Shown here in pieces: positions 27,224 through 35,049 of a DNA stretch of 64,000 bases (its first letter is position 1; every line of letters begins with the position of its first letter). The notes beneath the pieces were generated by a model. The model worked only from the letters and a program-made list of their open reading frames with translations, did no database searches and had not been told where the DNA came from. Origin of the DNA: HGM12587 sp945786935 (GTDB lineage Bacteria > Bacillota > Clostridia > Lachnospirales > Lachnospiraceae); NCBI GenBank assembly GCA_945786935.1, contig CALZFY010000005.1, positions 1 to 64,000 of the forward strand, given 5' to 3'. Both the position numbers and the translations under genes were made by a program.

Positions 27224-28186
27224 CTATCCGATGTTATCAGCAAGATAACGATACCCAATTGCATTTGCTTTCACATCTGTAACATACTGAATATTCCTTC
27301 CCTTAGTTCTTCCATACTTCTTCATCACACTGGCACCACCGCCCACATATACGATATTTTCATGCTTCAAATCCACCTTGATTTCCCTAAGCTTTGCTTC
27401 TACACTGTCAGCATATTCCTGCAATCCCTTTTCAATAATTGGGATAAACTCTGCATTTACATCAGCAACATTCCCCTTAATATAGTCTGTAATATCTTCC
27501 TCCGGAATCTCACAGTGAACTTTAGGAAGTCCATCCTTTTTGATTCGTTCAATTGCTGTGATAAGTCCTACTTCATACGTGTAGGCATCCTTATCCATCG
27601 GAACCTTGTCCTTTACACTCAAGACATCCATTGTCCACGAACCAAGATCCACGCATCGAAGTCTGTTCATATCTCCCATACGATTTGCAATCGCTGCATA
27701 GCACTGTGCATAAATTTTCACCTTATCCAGATAAAAGCAATAATGCACTCCCTCAAAGGTAAAGGAAAGCTGTTCCTTGTGCCATAGATATTCACGGAAT
27801 TCTTTTCTCTCCACTCCAAACATAGTAAGTGGTACCCCGGCATAAAGTTCAACATGCGTTGTCTTCTCAAGCCCCTGATAACGCAGCTCCTTTGCAATTC
27901 CTGCCAGTGTCAGAAGAAAATAATTATCGTTTTCTGTCTTGGTTGCCTGCTTTCCAAGTCTTCCCTGACCGATAATATATTTCTTGCCTCGATACTCCAG
28001 CAGTCCGCTATTTGTAAGCGGTGTGTAATCAACAGGGGATACCAAGGTTTCCATAAAAATATGCTCTCCTTTGATAGAACTCCATCCATGATCTAATGCT
28101 ATTTTTACAGCTACGCTTGTATCTATTTGTTCGCCCTGCATGATAAGTCCATCATTTGTATAAAAATTAGTATTTCTTTCTTCCAT
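27224..28186 (-). CDS. ParM/StbA-like actin-family ATPase
   Basis: The 320-residue protein shows the actin/Hsp70-type phosphate motifs: VAVKIALDHGWSSIKG near the start (phosphate 1), RLRCVDLGSWTMDVLS (phosphate 2) and NIVYVGGGASVMKKYG (adenosine motif). ParM proteins form filaments that separate plasmid copies. Its presence in an integrated element suggests the excised circle is stabilised or partitioned before reintegration. Confidence 0.75.
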   Translation of the reverse strand: MEERNTNFYTNDGLIMQGEQIDTSVAVKIALDHGWSSIKGEHIFMETLVSPVDYTPLTNSGLLEYRGKKYIIGQGRLGKQATKTENDNYFLLTLAGIAKELRYQGLEKTTHVELYAGVPLTMFGVERKEFREYLWHKEQLSFTFEGVHYCFYLDKVKIYAQCYAAIANRMGDMNRLRCVDLGSWTMDVLSVKDKVPMDKDAYTYEVGLITAIERIKKDGLPKVHCEIPEEDITDYIKGNVADVNAEFIPIIEKGLQEYADSVEAKLREIKVDLKHENIVYVGGGASVMKKYGRTKGRNIQYVTDVKANAIGYRYLADNIG

Positions 28187-28231
28187 AATTGCCTCTCTTT
28201 CTTTGACTTATTTGTCAATCTATAAATTTAT

Positions 28232-28735
28232 TTAGTGAAATTGATTTACGATTTCAGCAAAAATAATTTCCTCTGCAATCATCTTTGCCTGTTCTCTAAT
28301 TCTCCACATCTCTATCGTAGAAGTTGGATTCTTTGGTTTATGGCTTTGCAAATAACGGTCTGTGATATTATCAAGCAGTTTATATGCTTCTTCATTTATC
28401 TCAGCCGCTTTTTCTCTTAATCTACAACATCTTTTTAGACTCAAATATCTCTGTGGATATTCCAATTTCATATACTCCATCCAAAGATATCCATACTTTC
28501 CTACATCAATCTGCTCCTCTTCCGCCGAAATGAGCGGATAGAAAATTCCATCTTTTTCTTCATACTGAACACCCAGCTTCTCAAATAACGTTAGCTGTTC
28601 ATCATTTTGCAAATTGTCAGAACCAACTGCATCTGCTATAATTGTCTTGTTATACATATGGGAAGGTTGCTCACCGGCTACGCCAATAGCAGGAATCCGA
28701 GCAGCCTTTTCTTTTCGCTTATCCGTCATACTCAT
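28232..28735 (-). CDS. TnpV family transposon protein
   Basis: The 167-residue protein contains LFEKLGVQYEEKDGIFYPLI and then a helical YGYLWMEYMK...LREKAAEINEEAYKLLDNI region, ending near AEEIIFAEIV, which is the TnpV pattern. TnpV genes accompany many clostridial integrative elements, and the function is not settled. Its start overlaps the end of the upstream RHH gene by 17 bp. Confidence 0.6.
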   Translation of the reverse strand: MSMTDKRKEKAARIPAIGVAGEQPSHMYNKTIIADAVGSDNLQNDEQLTLFEKLGVQYEEKDGIFYPLISAEEEQIDVGKYGYLWMEYMKLEYPQRYLSLKRCCRLREKAAEINEEAYKLLDNITDRYLQSHKPKNPTSTIEMWRIREQAKMIAEEIIFAEIVNQFH

Positions 28736-29045
28736 TCGCCATTCCCTTCATAATTTTTGCCACCATTTCCACTACAATCAGAAGTTCCTCATTGTCATCG
28801 CTGACGGATTCCAGACGTTTGAGTTCCTCATATATCTGTGTCATTTGATTCTTCAATGCCTTGAATACCTTCGGATTTCCCTGAACAACTACCTCACGGT
28901 TTAATAATCTTCGCAGGATATAATCCTGCTTTGCAAGTCCGGATAATTCCACTAAGTTATCAAGTAGCTTTGCTTCCTCCTCGGATACCCTGAAACCGAC
29001 ATTACGATTTCTCCATCTGCCTTTAGCATCTAAACTTTTCTCCAT
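28719..29045 (-). CDS. Ribbon-helix-helix protein, MobC-like
   Basis: In this 108-residue protein, NRNVGFRVSEEEAKLLDNL followed by GLAKQDYILRRLLNREV is a ribbon-helix-helix pattern as in relaxosome accessory proteins. The C-terminal half is a predicted helix with hydrophobic residues. It begins 4 bp after the integrase gene and overlaps tnpV. It could act in relaxosome formation or regulation of the element. Confidence 0.55.
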   Translation of the reverse strand: MEKSLDAKGRWRNRNVGFRVSEEEAKLLDNLVELSGLAKQDYILRRLLNREVVVQGNPKVFKALKNQMTQIYEELKRLESVSDDNEELLIVVEMVAKIMKGMANEYDG

Positions 29046-29049
29046 ATTG

Positions 29050-30138
29050 TTACGCCTCCTTCGTCATTCTCTCAATTTCCAGTTTCTCAGCCATCTCATT
29101 TTGCACAGTCGGGAATAAATGTGCATAGCGATAAGTAATTTTCTCTGTTTCATGCCCCACACGCTTCCCTATAGCTAATGCACTAAATCCCATATTGATA
29201 AGAAGAGAGACGTGACTGTGACGTAAATCATGAATTCTGATTTTTTTCACGCCCGATGCCTTACAACCTCTTTCCATCTCATGACCAAGATAGGATTTTG
29301 TAAAACTGAACATCCTCTCACTTTCACCTATCTCATAAAACATTCCAAGATAATCTTTAATCTCATCACACAAAAATGGGGGCAAAGTGATAATTCGATT
29401 ACTTTTTACCGTCTTAGGTGTCGTAATAATATCCTCCCCCTTCGAGCGATGAAATGTTTTATTAATTCGCAATGTCTGCTTTTCAAAATCAAAATCACTT
29501 GGCGTAAGTGCCAGCAACTCTCCTGAACGAATTCCCGTCCAATATAAAAGCTCAAAAGCATAATAGGAACGCGGCTTGTCCATCATTACCTCTGCAAATT
29601 TTAGATACTCTTCTTTCGTCCAAAATTGCATCTCCTTTGGCACCTCCTTACCAATGGTTCCTGCCAGTGAGGACGGATTCTTCGGAAGATTGTAATATTT
29701 CATCGCATGTGCAAATATTGCTGTAAGCTGAGCTTGTATCGTTCTTAAATAGTCCTGAGAATATCTTTCTTCCTTTCCTTCATCCTTAAAGGCTGCCAGA
29801 AGCTCATTCTGCCATGCAATCACATCTCTGACTTCAATTTCATCTATCTTACGATTTGCAAAATATGGCAAAATCTTTGTTCTTATGATATGACTTTTCG
29901 TCTCCCAGGTACTCTGCTTTAACCTTGATGCCTTGTCCGCTTCGTATATCTCATAGAAGCTACCAAAGGTCATATCAAGCTTCGCCTGAGACTTTAGCAT
30001 CATCTCATGTTCCCAGGCTACTGCTTCACGTTTTGTTTCAAAGCCACGTTTTTGTGTCTGCTTTCGTTTTCCTGTGATATCCGTATATCGGTATATCACA
30101 CGCCACTTGCCGGTAGCATTGTCTTTATAAACCGACAT
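29050..30138 (-). CDS. int: Tyrosine integrase of the element
   Basis: The 362-residue protein has an N-terminal AP2-like arm-binding region (GKWRVIYRYTDITGKRKQT), a SAM-like core-binding domain, and a catalytic domain with ELLYWTGIRSGELLAL (Arg I), HDLRHSHVSLLI (HxxR), and ITYRYAHLFP with the nucleophile tyrosine. All catalytic residues are present. The gene is 1.35 kb from the guaA-end attachment site and reads away from it. It is expected to integrate the element into the guaA 3' end. Confidence 0.9.
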   Translation of the reverse strand: MSVYKDNATGKWRVIYRYTDITGKRKQTQKRGFETKREAVAWEHEMMLKSQAKLDMTFGSFYEIYEADKASRLKQSTWETKSHIIRTKILPYFANRKIDEIEVRDVIAWQNELLAAFKDEGKEERYSQDYLRTIQAQLTAIFAHAMKYYNLPKNPSSLAGTIGKEVPKEMQFWTKEEYLKFAEVMMDKPRSYYAFELLYWTGIRSGELLALTPSDFDFEKQTLRINKTFHRSKGEDIITTPKTVKSNRIITLPPFLCDEIKDYLGMFYEIGESERMFSFTKSYLGHEMERGCKASGVKKIRIHDLRHSHVSLLINMGFSALAIGKRVGHETEKITYRYAHLFPTVQNEMAEKLEIERMTKEA

Positions 30139-30156
30139 ATAATCAACTCCTTTCCA

Positions 30157-30339
30157 CTACTCTTTGCTGTAGCACATTCTTTCATAAAAATATGCTTTAC
30201 TAACTCTTGCAGCTACTGTAATAAGTCCTTTTGCTTTCAATTCCTTATTAAGCTGTCTTACAATCTCATAAGCCTTTGACTTTGAAACTGATAATAGCTC
30301 TGCAACTTCATCCACTGTTAAAAATGTCTTTTCTTCCAT
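30157..30339 (-). CDS. xis: Excisionase-like small HTH protein
   Basis: Starting at ATG 30339 the product has 60 residues: TVDEVAELLSVSKSKAYEIV is a winged-helix/MerR-like HTH as in excisionases. The longer frame upstream to 30504 has no support. It precedes int by 18 bp on the same strand, which fits the usual xis-int order. It probably directs excision together with the integrase. Confidence 0.7.
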   Translation of the reverse strand: MEEKTFLTVDEVAELLSVSKSKAYEIVRQLNKELKAKGLITVAARVSKAYFYERMCYSKE

Positions 30340-30520
30340 ATTCCCTTTGCCTCCTTTCATTGAATGTTTGATTTGGTGTATTCTCGTCCCCGTTCTGACA
30401 GGCAACCCTGCTCGGCGCTGTGCCATCCCTTGTACTTCTATTCCCTTGTACTCAGGCGCTCGCTTCATTATGAAGGGCTTGGCGGTTTGTTCGGTTTCGT
30501 ACACTCATTCAGTTTTATAC

Positions 30521-30615
30521 TTAACTTTTATCCGTTAAGTTTTGTATGGTTATTATATTAACTCTTTTTAGTTAAGTCAAGACCTTTTTAACAAATAATT
30601 AACTTTTTTTGTTAA
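30521..30615. promoter_or_regulatory. Three palindromic operators TTAAC-N7/8-GTTAA
   Basis: Copies are at 30521-30538, 30558-30575 and 30599-30615, with centres about 37 and 40 bp apart. The arrangement resembles a phage-type operator array for the adjacent XRE repressor, controlling xis/int and its own gene. Confidence 0.65.
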
Positions 30616-30623
30616 AGTTCTTC

Positions 30624-30652
30624 TTGATTACATTATTTACAGGTGTTATACT
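30624..30652 (+). promoter_or_regulatory. Promoter of the XRE repressor
   Basis: TTGATT and TATACT are separated by 17 bp, about 65 bp before the ATG at 30718. It lies immediately right of the third palindrome. Confidence 0.65.
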
Positions 30653-30717
30653 ACACTTAAACAAATTGATTTAACTATAATGCTAATGGCAACATTAACG
30701 GACAAAAGGAGGCAACT

Positions 30718-31257
30718 ATGTTAGGAAAAAGAATACGATTATTCCGAAGCAGAAAAGGATTAAAGCAAAAAGAACTCGGTGAAATGTTAGGATTCATGGG
30801 TAAAACTTCAGATGTTCGTATCGCACAATACGAAACCGAAGCCCGTACTCCAAAAGATGACCTGATTAAACAATTAGCTGATATCTTTGGTGTTACAACC
30901 AGAGCAATCACAGTACCTAATATTGATTCCTATCTTGGATTGATGCATACCTTCTTCGCCCTTGAGGACGAGTATGGATTCCAAATAAGTACTGATAAGG
31001 ATGGACGTCCATGTATAACTCTCGACGAAAATCATCAGGCTTATGACCAGATAGCACCTATGTTCTTCGCCTGGCTCAGTCAATATTCCAAGCTTAAACA
31101 GGGAGAAATCTCCGAAGATGAATACGACAATTGGAGATATAACTTCCCAAACATTGAACCAACCGCCGGCTATGTAAAGAATGCCATCTCTGACAAACTG
31201 GATGCCGAACTCCAGGATGCATTATCAGAAGAAATGAAGAAACGAGGTCTGCTTTAA
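30718..31257 (+). CDS. XRE-family repressor of the element
   Basis: The 179-residue protein has an N-terminal HTH (KQKELGEMLGF, AQYETEARTPKDDLIKQLADIFGV) and a C-terminal region of no known fold that lacks a LexA-type Ser/Lys pair. AGGAGG is upstream of the start. It is transcribed away from xis/int across an operator array, as expected for a lysogeny-type switch. Without a self-cleavage site its induction mechanism is unclear. Confidence 0.75.
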   Translation: MLGKRIRLFRSRKGLKQKELGEMLGFMGKTSDVRIAQYETEARTPKDDLIKQLADIFGVTTRAITVPNIDSYLGLMHTFFALEDEYGFQISTDKDGRPCITLDENHQAYDQIAPMFFAWLSQYSKLKQGEISEDEYDNWRYNFPNIEPTAGYVKNAISDKLDAELQDALSEEMKKRGLL

Positions 31258-31308
31258 TTCCATTTTCCAGTGGCAACAGACCATACAAGTAAGAGACAGA
31301 TAAAGAAA

Positions 31309-31361
31309 AAGACCTTACCGAAATTCCTTTCCAGTTTGGAAAAGAACTTCAGTAAGGTCTT
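31309..31361 (+). terminator. Terminator after the repressor gene
   Basis: AAGACCTTAC and GTAAGGTCTT form a perfect 10-bp stem enclosing a second TTCC/GGAA hairpin. The trailing sequence TATTTAAT is a weak T-run. The symmetry would also stop leftward transcription. Confidence 0.6.
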
Positions 31362-31412
31362 ATTTAATGCAATTAATATAATATTTCACTTAACACATTT
31401 GCGTTAGATTCT

Positions 31413-31430
31413 GTTGCCAAATCGTTGCCA
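31413..31430. repeat. Arm-type integrase site, right end
   Basis: GTTGCCAAATCGTTGCCA agrees with 3875-3892 except for two central bases swapped. It lies 59 bp inside the right core repeat. Confidence 0.5.
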
Positions 31431-31488
31431 AAACTTAACACTATTTGTTTGGAATATGTGTAAATAAAGGCTTGATTTTCACAAATGG

Positions 31489-32781
31489 TTATTCAAACTC
31501 AATCGTTGCCGGTGGCTTCGGTGTCATATCATAGCATACCCTGTTTACATTTGGAACTTCTGCCAGAATACGGTTTGTGATCTTCTCCAAAACATCCCAC
31601 TCGATTTTTTCGATGCTTGCTGTCATGGCATCAATGGTGTTGATTGCACGGATGATTACCATATATTCGAAACATCTTTCATGGTTTTTCATACCTACAG
31701 ATTTGAAATCAGGTACGACTGTAAAGTACTGCCATACTTTTTTATCTAAGCCTGCATTCGCAAACTCTTCACGAAGGATCGCATCAGACTCACGGACTGC
31801 TTCCAAACGGTCTCTTGTGATGGCACCTGTACAGCGAACACCAAGTCCCGGACCCGGGAATGGCTGACGGTATACCATTTCTGCAGGTAATCCAAGTTCA
31901 ATACCGCAGGCACGTACTTCGTCTTTGAAAAGCTGTGCCAGTGGCTCTACCAGCTGAAACTGAAGATCTTCTGGAAGACCGCCTACGTTGTGATGGGATT
32001 TTACCATCTTTGCAGTCTTTGTACCGCTCTCGATAATATCCGGATAAATAGTTCCCTGTCCAAGGAATTCGATTCCTTCCAGTTTTCTTGCTTCTTCTTC
32101 AAATACGCGAATAAATTCTCCACCGATAATTTTACGTTTCTGTTCCGGATCTGCAACCCCTGCAAGCTTATCTAAGAATCTGTCGGTTGCGTCTACATAT
32201 ACAAGATTTGCATGAAGCTGTTCTCCAAATACCTTCACAACGCTTTCAGATTCGTTCTTACGCATGAGACCGTGATTCACATGAACGCAGGTCAGCTGAT
32301 CGCCAATCGCCTTGATCAGAAGAGCTGCCACAACAGAGGAATCTACACCACCGGAAAGAGCCAGAAGAACTTTTTTATCTCCCACCTGTTTACGAACAAG
32401 TTCAATCTGATCTTCCACAAAGTTTTTCATATTCCAGTTTGCTTCTGCCTTACATACATTAAATAAGAAATCCTTTACGACTTCATCTGAAGGAAGACTA
32501 TCATATTTTACTTCGCATTTAGAACCCGGATAATCTACTGAAATCACCGGATATCCGCAACCATAAATTTCGTCACGAACCTCTACTGCCACGCCGTCAA
32601 CAATACGGTTTTCACCACCGTTTAAAATAATCCCCTTCACATTGTTCAGTGCTTTTAATTCTTCCACAGTAATATCGTGAGGATGAATTTCACTGTAAAC
32701 CCCAAGGTCTCGGATCTGACGTGCAAGTACGGTATTCTCTGTACTTCCCAGATCCAAAATTACGATCATGTCCTGTTTCAT
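31489..32781 (-). CDS. guaA: GMP synthase-like protein with degenerate glutaminase domain
   Basis: The protein has 430 residues, against 514 for the complete GuaA at 54278-55822. The C-terminal two thirds are a full GMP synthetase: ATP pyrophosphatase loop LSGGVDSS, GQGTIYPDIIES, QPFPGPGLGVR and the ending PPATIEFE. The N-terminal domain keeps the initial strands (IVILDLG, GIILNGGEN), but the ~80 residues that should hold the nucleophile Cys (GxCxGxQ) and the HPE triad are absent. It can probably use ammonia or a separate glutaminase, or it has a different role. AAGGAG precedes the ATG. Its 3' end is the element's integration site. Confidence 0.85.
   Translation of the reverse strand: MKQDMIVILDLGSTENTVLARQIRDLGVYSEIHPHDITVEELKALNNVKGIILNGGENRIVDGVAVEVRDEIYGCGYPVISVDYPGSKCEVKYDSLPSDEVVKDFLFNVCKAEANWNMKNFVEDQIELVRKQVGDKKVLLALSGGVDSSVVAALLIKAIGDQLTCVHVNHGLMRKNESESVVKVFGEQLHANLVYVDATDRFLDKLAGVADPEQKRKIIGGEFIRVFEEEARKLEGIEFLGQGTIYPDIIESGTKTAKMVKSHHNVGGLPEDLQFQLVEPLAQLFKDEVRACGIELGLPAEMVYRQPFPGPGLGVRCTGAITRDRLEAVRESDAILREEFANAGLDKKVWQYFTVVPDFKSVGMKNHERCFEYMVIIRAINTIDAMTASIEKIEWDVLEKITNRILAEVPNVNRVCYDMTPKPPATIEFE
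31490..31501. repeat. Right attachment core repeat, overlapping the guaA 3' end
   Basis: TATTCAAACTCA is identical to 3760-3771. On the minus strand it encodes the end of guaA (EFE and the stop), so insertion restores the reading frame and does not alter the protein. Confidence 0.7.
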
Positions 32782-32868
32782 TTGTACTCTCCTTTATTCC
32801 CTAAAATAAATGTAAATATAATTCATTGTACCGATTTTTCCATTAATCCGCAAGCAGAACCTAAAGTT

Positions 32869-33834
32869 TTACAGGCAGTTCTTCAGATATTCCTCATCAT
32901 TTATTTTCGAAGATTCTACTGCTTTCAAAATTGCCTGCTCCATCACTCTGGCACTTAAGGTTCCTACCAGATTCACATCACTGATAACATCTCCCACGCT
33001 GCAGGCATAAATGCTGTCACCATCTGCCATAGTTCCTACCGGGCTAATGCATCTTCCGTAGGCATTCCTCGTCATAGATGCGATTTTGTTTAACTTGGAT
33101 TTATCAAATTTCGCATTGGTGATAATACATCCAATGGTAGTATTTCCGTTAAACAGATCCTTTGGCCGGTTCATAAGCTGCAAAAACAGTTCTTCAAAAT
33201 CTTCAAAACCGCTTCGGTCCTGCTTCATCAACCCTGCCACCTTCTGACCGGTTTTGGGATCGAAAATGTCACCAAAGGCATTGACTGCCACAACTGCCGC
33301 TATTTTCAGATCACCCACCTGGACTGCATGAATGCCAAGTCCTGCTTTGGAAGCGCACTTCATACCCAACAGCTTTCCTACCGTAGCACCCATTCCGGCA
33401 CCTACATTTCCCATAGAGTCATCTGAAGACTCCAATGCTTTTTTGCAGGCTTCATAACCCATAGCTTTGTCAGGTCTTACGTTGCTTTTACCGTATCCCA
33501 GATCGAAAATACAGGACTGGCACACCAGCGGCACCAGGGCAACGCCTGTGTCATATCCGATTCCATGCTCCTCAAGACAGCTCATGACACCGTCACTGGC
33601 AGCCAGACCATAGGCGCTTCCTCCCGACAATACCACGGCATTTAATGGATTATCGGCTGTGAGACAGCTGGTTAAGGGTGTTTCCCTGGATGCAGGACCT
33701 CCACCGCTGATATCGCAGCCTGCCTGCGCCCCATTTGGAAAATAAATCACCGTCACTCCGGTTTTTGCCTCCTGATCCCCGGCATGTCCAAGAGACACGC
33801 CTTCCATTTCTCTGATACTGATCTCTTTCATCAT
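32869..33834 (-). CDS. P1-family (DmpA-type) peptidase
   Basis: The protein has 321 residues from ATG 33834, with AAAGGTGG just upstream. The P1/S58 family pattern is clear: GVSLGHAGDQ, TVIYFPNGAQAG, GGGPASRETPL, VVLSGGSAYGLAA, and NGNTTIGCIITNA, where the threonine after Asn is the likely autocleavage nucleophile. Members are self-processing aminopeptidases or amidases. It is monocistronic or downstream of nothing obvious; guaA lies to the left with its own ribosome site. Confidence 0.8.
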   Translation of the reverse strand: MMKEISIREMEGVSLGHAGDQEAKTGVTVIYFPNGAQAGCDISGGGPASRETPLTSCLTADNPLNAVVLSGGSAYGLAASDGVMSCLEEHGIGYDTGVALVPLVCQSCIFDLGYGKSNVRPDKAMGYEACKKALESSDDSMGNVGAGMGATVGKLLGMKCASKAGLGIHAVQVGDLKIAAVVAVNAFGDIFDPKTGQKVAGLMKQDRSGFEDFEELFLQLMNRPKDLFNGNTTIGCIITNAKFDKSKLNKIASMTRNAYGRCISPVGTMADGDSIYACSVGDVISDVNLVGTLSARVMEQAILKAVESSKINDEEYLKNCL

Positions 33835-33860
33835 TTTATCCACCTTTTTTATATTCACAT

Positions 33861-34001
33861 AACTGTTCACTCCGTTTCAGCAACGGAAAAAAATTTTCAT
33901 CAAAATATTATCATAATACGGTACAGACGTCACTATTCCTTTAGAGCTTTCTCCAGAAAGCCTCTGGATGTGCCTGTTGATAGGACGAAATGAACAGTAA
34001 C
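33861..34001. repeat. Dispersed intergenic repeat, long copy with inverted ends
   Basis: AACTGTTCACTCCGTTT at the left end and TGAACAGTAAC at the right end are inverted copies of the same motif, about 115 bp apart. An internal AGAGCTTTCT/AGAAAGCCTCT hairpin is visible. The end motif recurs near 36429, 42871, 57637 and 62677-62949. Confidence 0.45.
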
Positions 34002-34148
34002 AAAACCGAACTCTTCGCAACCCCAGACACATTGCCTCCTTGACAGCCTTTCAAATACCATGCTATCGTTGCATTATAAAAAGAGCATTGGCGCATGATA
34101 ATGATATCATCCACCGATGCTCTTTATTTCTTATACAGGAGGTGCCCT

Positions 34149-35027
34149 ATGAAGAATCCAAAATTTCATCCAAAACGTCAGGTAAAACAGATTGCTGCTG
34201 AAATTACGGGAAGCATTTTTGTTGCAGCTGCCATCTACAATTTTGCTTTAAATGCCAACTTCCCCATGACGGGATTTTCCGGCATCTCCATCATCCTGTA
34301 CCGGCTTTTTGGACTTCCTGTGGGACTTTCTACGATTTTATTAAATATACCGGTCGTATTCCTTTGTTACCGCCTTCTTGGGAAACGCTTTTTATTCAGC
34401 TCTGTACGCTGTATGATCATTTCTTCCATATTGATTGATTACCTGGCACCTATGTTCCCTGTTTACGAAGGAAGCCGGCTTCTGGCAGCACTTTGTACCG
34501 GAGTGATCGGAGGCATCGGTTATGCCATGATCTATATGGTAAATTCGTCTACCGGAGGAATGGACTTTATCACCATGTCCATCAAAGCCATCAATCCTCA
34601 CATTTCTCTGGGAAAGATCGTCTTTTTGGCGGATCTTGCCATCGTCTTTGTGGGCGGACTCATTTTCCGGGATATCGACGGAGTCATTTACGGCGTCATT
34701 GTTAGCTTCCTTTTCTCTACTGTCATCGATAAGATGATGTACGGCATCAATGCAGGCAAGCTGGCACTCATTGTTACGGATCAGGGAAAAATGATCTGTG
34801 ACATCATTGATCAGACCTGCCATCGCGGCTCTACCATTTTAGACGGTCAGGGCGGCTTTCACGGAGACAAAAAACAGGTTGTGATGTGTGCCTGCAGCAA
34901 CAAGGAAATGTATCAGGTACAATGTGCGGTCCGGGAAGCAGATCCGGATTCCTTCCTCATTGTCCTGGAATCCAACGAAGTCCATGGCAAAGGCTTCCAT
35001 ATGTTAAAAGTTGGGGAACAACAATAA
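34149..35027 (+). CDS. YitT-family membrane protein
   Basis: The protein has 292 residues from ATG 34149, with AGGAGG 6 nt upstream. Five or six membrane segments fill residues 15-195, followed by a soluble DUF2179 domain (KLALIVTDQGKMICDII, GSTILDGQGGF, KQVVMCACSNKE) as in YitT/YqfU/YebE proteins. The function is unknown; some relatives are proposed transporters. It is convergent with the MATE gene. Confidence 0.85.
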   Translation: MKNPKFHPKRQVKQIAAEITGSIFVAAAIYNFALNANFPMTGFSGISIILYRLFGLPVGLSTILLNIPVVFLCYRLLGKRFLFSSVRCMIISSILIDYLAPMFPVYEGSRLLAALCTGVIGGIGYAMIYMVNSSTGGMDFITMSIKAINPHISLGKIVFLADLAIVFVGGLIFRDIDGVIYGVIVSFLFSTVIDKMMYGINAGKLALIVTDQGKMICDIIDQTCHRGSTILDGQGGFHGDKKQVVMCACSNKEMYQVQCAVREADPDSFLIVLESNEVHGKGFHMLKVGEQQ

Positions 35028-35049
35028 GTCCTCTCCTGTTTTACGAATT

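Larger units (their letters stand above)
30340..30717. other. Divergent control region between xis and the repressor
   Basis: This 378-bp stretch has no gene. It carries three palindromic sites (30521-30615) and the rightward promoter at 30624-30652. The xis promoter should lie within or left of the palindromes but is not clear. Confidence 0.55.
3760..31501. mobile_element. Integrative mobilizable element inserted in the 3' end of guaA (~27.7 kb)
   Basis: The element is bounded by direct copies of TATTCAAACTCA at 3760-3771 and 31490-31501. The right copy covers the last codons of the guaA-like gene. Both ends contain an 18-bp tandem motif (GTTGCCAAA, two variable bases, GTTGCCA) about 105 bp (left) or 60 bp (right) inside the core repeat, as expected for integrase arm sites. 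Next to the right end are a tyrosine integrase, a small excisionase-like HTH protein and a divergent repressor. Inside are relaxase, MobC, ParM-like and TnpV genes, but no type IV secretion genes, so it is mobilizable rather than self-transmissible. About two thirds of the cargo is defence-like, including a type 3 BREX locus. Insertion into guaA 3' ends is a known habit of genomic islands. Confidence 0.75.
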
